18,547 nucleotides of DNA from NCBI GenBank assembly GCA_043757045.1, contig JAYVQC010000203.1, forward strand, positions 1 through 18,547. Reading direction: 5' to 3'. Origin of the DNA: JANNGC01 sp043757045 (lineage in GTDB: Bacteria; Verrucomicrobiota; Verrucomicrobiia; Limisphaerales; SIBH01). The number at the start of each line of letters is the position of its first letter. The first letter of the stretch is position 1. The position numbers were made by a program, and so were the translations under genes. The notes below the pieces were generated by a model that worked only from the letters and a program-made list of their open reading frames with translations, did no database searches and was not told the DNA's origin. This document shows positions 15,207 to 18,547 of the stretch, piece after piece.

Positions 15207-15944
15207 ATGTCACACGAAGAAACCCAACGGCAGATCGCCGACCTTCGCGACCTTAGGGCCCAGTTGACGCGTTGGAGCGTCGGCATCCCCGTGGTCGCCA
15301 TACTCATCGTCCTCACAGGCCTCTGGCTCATCACCGACGCCGCTCGCGGCCTCGTCAACGAGGGACCGCGCCGGGAGGAGTTCGTCACCGCCCTGACCGG
15401 CGGACTGAAACAGGACGTCGTCCCCATGGTGGAGTCCATCGCCCGCCGCACCTACACCGACACCCGGGCCGGGCTGGAACGCGAGTTCGAGCGGCTCAAC
15501 TCCCGAGCCCCGGAGATCAGCCAGGCCCTCGGCTCCGAGGTGGAAAAACTGTTGAACAACCTCCCGAAACGCGGCGAATCCGCGCTCAAGGCCACCTTCG
15601 GCGAGATGATCAAGAAGCGGGAGGCGGACATCAGGAAGATGTTCCCCGACGCCACCGAGCAGAACGTCTCCACGTTCGTCGCCAACCTCACGGGCGAAGC
15701 GGAGGAACAGGCCCACAACCTGACCGCGAAACTCTTCGGCCCCCAGCTCATCGAGCTCGACGGCATCCTCGCCAACATCGACCGCATCCGTGCTTCCGAG
15801 AAGCTCGGCCCCACCGAAGACCTCGCGACTTGGGACACGGCGCTGCTTGTCGTCGACCTGCTGCGCGATGAATTCAAGGAACTGCACGTCCAGGTGGTCG
15901 ATGCCACACCGGCTGTCCGTGGCCAGAAGGGAGGTGCGAAATGA
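15207..15944 (+). CDS. Single-pass membrane protein with long helical domain, unknown function (pair member 1)
   Basis: I do not recognise this 245-residue protein. A short polar, charged N-terminus (1-22) precedes one transmembrane segment (about 23-43, VGIPVVAILIVLTGLWLITDA). The rest is almost wholly predicted helical and charged (RREEFVTALTGGLKQDVVPMV, AGLEREFERLN, SEVEKLLNNL, KKREADIRKMF), with heptad-like hydrophobic spacing suggesting amphipathic or coiled-coil bundles. Topology is probably bitopic with the helical part outside. No catalytic motif or cysteine was seen. It overlaps the next gene by four bases (ATGA), and both share the same plan: short cytoplasmic tail, one membrane span, about 190-residue helical domain. 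This suggests a heteromeric complex. The start has a weak cagg upstream (cccaggtaaaaacccgcc). Confidence 0.78.
   Translation: MSHEETQRQIADLRDLRAQLTRWSVGIPVVAILIVLTGLWLITDAARGLVNEGPRREEFVTALTGGLKQDVVPMVESIARRTYTDTRAGLEREFERLNSRAPEISQALGSEVEKLLNNLPKRGESALKATFGEMIKKREADIRKMFPDATEQNVSTFVANLTGEAEEQAHNLTAKLFGPQLIELDGILANIDRIRASEKLGPTEDLATWDTALLVVDLLRDEFKELHVQVVDATPAVRGQKGGAK
15930..15935 (+). promoter_or_regulatory. Strong ribosome binding site for pair member 2
   Basis: ggaggt ends five bases before the ATG at 15941, inside the end of the upstream gene. It is the clearest Shine-Dalgarno site of any gene in the window, most of which lack one, and fixes the start of the second gene. Confidence 0.85.
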
Positions 15945-16669
15945 GCGCCCCCGAAAACACTTCCGCCGAAAAATTCCTCACCGACGAGCTGGCGGCGGCA
16001 CGCGCCTCGCTCAAGAGGACGCAGGTCATCGGGCTTATCGTCCTCGTCGTGATCGTCGCCTACATGGGCGTGGTCACGCTGAAGATCCGGGAATCCCTCG
16101 TTCCGGCGCAGGCAGCAGAGCTAGCCAATGCCTTCATCACCGAGCGGGTCACAACCCAGGCCGCCGAACTTTCCGAACAGGTGAAACGCCAGCTTCCCGC
16201 ATGGGTCGCCGGATTGCCCGACTACGTCATCAAGCAGCTTCCCGCCTACCGGCTGGAGCTGGAGAAGCAGGTCGAGATCAGCCTCAAGGACCATGGACTC
16301 AAGGTAACCCAGGAACTCGGCTCCAAGCTCGATGCGTTCCTCCAGGCCAACATCGTCCAAGTGAAGGCCATCCTGAAGGCCGGCCAGGACCGGAGCGAAT
16401 TCGCCAAGCTGGAACCCGAAATCGACCGCTTCCTAAGCGACTACCTTAACCAGCGGCTGGGCGGCGAGGAATCGCTCCAGGCCAAGCTCGACAAGACGCT
16501 CCACGCCCTGCGTGACATCAAGAAAATGACCGACCGTCTGGCCACGGCATCGGATCTCACTCCCCAGGAAAAGAAGGCCCGTCATGCCATCGCCATCATC
16601 GGCCGCACCGCCGAAGTCCAGGTCAAGGCGCTCCAGCAACTCGTGAAGGCCCAGGAAAAAGGGCTCTGA
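15941..16669 (+). CDS. Single-pass membrane protein with long helical domain, unknown function (pair member 2)
   Basis: This 242-residue protein is also unrecognised. Residues 1-26 are polar; 28-46 form one transmembrane span (QVIGLIVLVVIVAYMGVVTL). The remainder is amphipathic helix: repeated segments such as LSEQVKRQLPAWVAGLPDYV and KQLPAYRLELEKQVEISLKD contain two similar K(R)QLPA units (82-87 and 98-102). C-terminal helices run LRDIKKMTDRLATA and QVKALQQLVKAQEK. No enzymatic motif is visible. Start and coupling are set by the ATGA overlap with pair member 1 and the strong ribosome binding site. Shared layout suggests ancient duplication or a matched complex, though direct residue similarity between the two is weak by eye. 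The operon ends at a good terminator 25 bases downstream. Confidence 0.8.
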   Translation: MSAPENTSAEKFLTDELAAARASLKRTQVIGLIVLVVIVAYMGVVTLKIRESLVPAQAAELANAFITERVTTQAAELSEQVKRQLPAWVAGLPDYVIKQLPAYRLELEKQVEISLKDHGLKVTQELGSKLDAFLQANIVQVKAILKAGQDRSEFAKLEPEIDRFLSDYLNQRLGGEESLQAKLDKTLHALRDIKKMTDRLATASDLTPQEKKARHAIAIIGRTAEVQVKALQQLVKAQEKGL

Positions 16670-16693
16670 GACGACATCCGTTTTTGATTCGAG

Positions 16694-16724
16694 CGCCGGA
16701 GGAACTGGGTTTCTCCGGCGTTTT
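16694..16724 (+). terminator. Intrinsic terminator of the membrane-protein pair
   Basis: cgccggag (16694-16701) pairs perfectly with ctccggcg (16713-16720) around an 11-base loop and is followed by tttt and a T-rich stretch. It is 25 bases past the stop at 16669, on the correct strand. Confidence 0.8.
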
Positions 16725-16766
16725 CATTTCATGCAACCGGCCGGCCCGCGTCGCGCCGCCCGATGT

Positions 16767-17226
16767 TCAGCGGAGCCGGTTCAACGTCTTCTGGAGCTGC
16801 TGGTTCTTGGGCTCAAGCTTGGCGGCCGCCTCGATCTCGGATCGTGGCGCGGCCTTTGTTCGCCCTTGTGCTCGTAGATCAAGGCCAGACGCCACCGTGC
16901 CGATCCCTTGCCGGGTTCGCCTTCGAGCGGGTCGGAGGCGAGATACTCCTTCAAAGCCACTTCGCCCTCCGCCAATCCCTGGCCCGAGAGCGCGGCCAAC
17001 CGGCCGACCTGGTAGATCGCCAGGCGGTTCTTGGGAGCAAGTTCCCGCCGCCGGCGATGCCCGGCGCGGCGAGGAAGAACAGGATGAGGGTCTGCCGCGC
17101 ACCGAGATGTTTTGGATCGAGCTCGATGGCTTTCTCCCACGCACTGCGGCCCTTCCTTATCGCGCCCATTCCCTTGAACGACACGCCGGCCTTCTGCGCG
17201 ATCGCGCCGTGGGCATTGCGATCCAT
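16767..17226 (-). pseudogene. Frameshifted, truncated TPR-protein gene
   Basis: Three minus-strand frames together give one TPR protein. Frame one, from about 17226, gives NAHGAIAQKAGVSFKG, GRSAWEKAIELDPKHLGAR and FFLAAPGIAGGG. Near 17041-17047 the sense moves to a second frame: ELAPKNRLAIYQVGRLAAL, EVALKEYLASDP and RWRLALIYEHKG. Near 16855-16866 it moves to a third: SEIEAAAKLEPKNQQLQKTL, ending at the stop at 16767. From memory of related exported TPR proteins, the AQKAG...LDPKHLEAR...APGIAGG order is the family's central part; residues normally following APGIAGG seem deleted, and the N-terminal half is missing. The ATG at 17226 is thus probably fortuitous. The fragment begins 10 bases after the neighbouring Ig-like gene's stop, which suggests a rearrangement junction. 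Sequencing errors could explain the shifts but not the missing N-terminus. Confidence 0.75.
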
Positions 17227-17236
17227 TGTCCGAAGC

Positions 17237-18547
17237 CTATTTCTTCACGGCTTGGATGAGGATGAGGCCCGATCCTGGCGGGGTCAGAGTCACTTCGCGG
17301 TAGCCGGTGGTGAGGGCGACATTTTGCTGGAATTGCCAGATGCCCCCGACGGCCGTGGTGGTTTCGATGTCGTAGTTCGCGCCGGGTTCCCCGTAGAGCA
17401 TGAACTTCAGCGTGGCGGGTCCGTGGCTCAGCACGTCGATCAACGGCCTGGGTTGGCCGAGTTCCATGGTGCGCAAGAATCCGTTGCCTCCATTGGTGAC
17501 GACGACGGCTAGTTGGGTGAAGCGGTTGGTCAGCGGAACGCGTGACATGCGGCTCCATTCACCGCCAAACAGGTTGGTCGTGAACTGGACTTCATAGCCG
17601 ATGCCCGGCCGGCCGTAGAGCTTGAAGCCATCCCCGCCGGTCTGTCGGAGCATCTCCATGAGAGGCTCGCGGTTGATGAAGACCACCCGTCCATCCGAGC
17701 CGCCCGTGTCGGTGATCGGCTGGCCGTTCAGGCGCAGGGCGGAGATGGAGAGCACCCTGATCGGGACGATCGCCGAGGGGAGGCCGTTGGTGGTGACGAA
17801 GGTGATCCGGGCGGCGACGTTGGAAGAGCCGGTGACTCCGTCGGGGGACTGCAAGTAGATCTTGTAGGTGTTGCTCCCGAGTTCATCGATCCACCCGCTC
17901 TGGAACATCGCGGTGCCGCCGTCGACCAGGCCGACGTTCCGCAGGATCGGGGCTCCGGCCTGGACAACGACCGTGAGGCTCCGGGTCTGCGCCGTTCCGG
18001 TGACGCGGATGGGCAGCGATCCGGCTTCGTTGGTCAGCATGACGGCGGAGCCGACCTCCACGCCGAGGAAGTCGCCGACTCCGACGGTGAAGCTCGTGGT
18101 GGCCACGAGCGCGGGCAGGCCGTCGTCCGTGACGCGCACAGTGATGGTGTTCGTCGTCGAGGCGTAGTCCGGCGTCGGAGTCCAGGCGAAGGCGCCGTTG
18201 GTCGGATTGATGCGCGCGCCGCGGGGCGCGCCGGCTCCGAGGCTGAAGGTCAGCTTGTTCGCCGGAAGGTCGGGATCCGTGGCCGCGTTGGTGAAGGTCA
18301 GCAGAACTCCCACGCTGGTGAACTTCGACGCGACGGATGCGATCTGGGGCGTCCTGTTCACTTCGCCCACCACCACGTTCAGGATCTGCGTCACGCTGAG
18401 GCCGGGCACGCCGTTGTCGGTCACGCGGATCGTCACGACGCGGTTTGTGGGGCCGTCGGTTTCGCTCGGAGTCCAGGCGAGGAAGCCCGACGAGCTGAGG
18501 GTCATCCCGGCGGGTGCTCCGGAAACGATCTGCCACGCGAGCGCCTG
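17237..18547 (-). CDS. Large putative-Ig/cadherin-like surface protein, C-terminal part (5' end outside window)
   Basis: The frame is open to the right window edge, and the residues before the internal Met at 18505 (LAWQIVSGAPAG) continue the same repeat, so the gene starts beyond the window. The visible 436 residues begin with putative-Ig (He_PIG-like) repeats: GFLAWTPSETDGPTNRVVTI and ARINPTNGAFAWTPTPDYAS share the G-x-x-x-W-T-P ... T-x-x-V-R-V-T-D-x-G pattern, with VTIRVTDNGVPGLS and ITVRVTDDGLPALV as paired ends. DPDLPANKLTFSLGAGAP is a calcium-binding-like DxDxP element. Beyond these come beta-rich domains and two units with YEVQFTTNLFGG/YDIETTTAVGG, similar to Verrucomicrobia C-terminal domains. 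It ends ILIQAVKK without a PEP-CTERM anchor. Expected role: exported or surface adhesin-like protein; no enzyme domain is in view. Confidence 0.85.
   Translation of the reverse strand, partial: QALAWQIVSGAPAGMTLSSSGFLAWTPSETDGPTNRVVTIRVTDNGVPGLSVTQILNVVVGEVNRTPQIASVASKFTSVGVLLTFTNAATDPDLPANKLTFSLGAGAPRGARINPTNGAFAWTPTPDYASTTNTITVRVTDDGLPALVATTSFTVGVGDFLGVEVGSAVMLTNEAGSLPIRVTGTAQTRSLTVVVQAGAPILRNVGLVDGGTAMFQSGWIDELGSNTYKIYLQSPDGVTGSSNVAARITFVTTNGLPSAIVPIRVLSISALRLNGQPITDTGGSDGRVVFINREPLMEMLRQTGGDGFKLYGRPGIGYEVQFTTNLFGGEWSRMSRVPLTNRFTQLAVVVTNGGNGFLRTMELGQPRPLIDVLSHGPATLKFMLYGEPGANYDIETTTAVGGIWQFQQNVALTTGYREVTLTPPGSGLILIQAVKK

Overview
The window reads as a piece of a high-GC, free-living Gram-negative chromosome. 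The best guess is the Verrucomicrobiota (Pedosphaera/Limisphaera-like lineage), and this is an inference. The signs are a prepilin-type protein with the Verrucomicrobia/Planctomycetes-style H-x-DG ending, a C-terminal 'FYRV' tail on an exported enzyme, putative-Ig surface repeats, a pyruvate phosphate dikinase, few Shine-Dalgarno sites, and many palindromic dispersed repeats. No tRNA, rRNA, CRISPR array or insertion sequence was found.

Region 1 (12-6261, minus strand) is an envelope/redox block. An exported vanadium-dependent haloperoxidase-like protein is followed after 28 bases by a type II pseudopilin. Then comes a large fusion of a membrane domain, five haem-binding CXXCH motifs and TPRs. 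Two palindromic repeat elements lie inside the reading frame of this cytochrome, and the frame stays open through both.

Region 2 (6262-8719) holds a repeat-bearing intergenic stretch, a membrane-anchored HEAT-repeat protein (plus), and RlmN, the rRNA/tRNA adenine C2 methyltransferase (minus).

Region 3 (8875-11978, plus) is the most unusual part. It is a tight three-gene cassette of visibly lower GC: a ParB/Srx-fold protein, an unrecognised 325-residue protein with a possible divergent PD-(D/E)xK nuclease core, and a complete DNA cytosine-5 methyltransferase. It looks like an acquired restriction-modification or anti-phage module that does not match an architecture I know. It converges on ppdK (minus), whose likely terminator overlaps the methyltransferase stop codon.

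Region 4 (14840-18547) has a 367-base divergent intergenic region, a translationally coupled pair of single-pass membrane proteins (plus) ending in a good terminator, a frameshifted TPR pseudogene (minus), and the 3' part of a large Ig-like surface protein that runs off the right edge.
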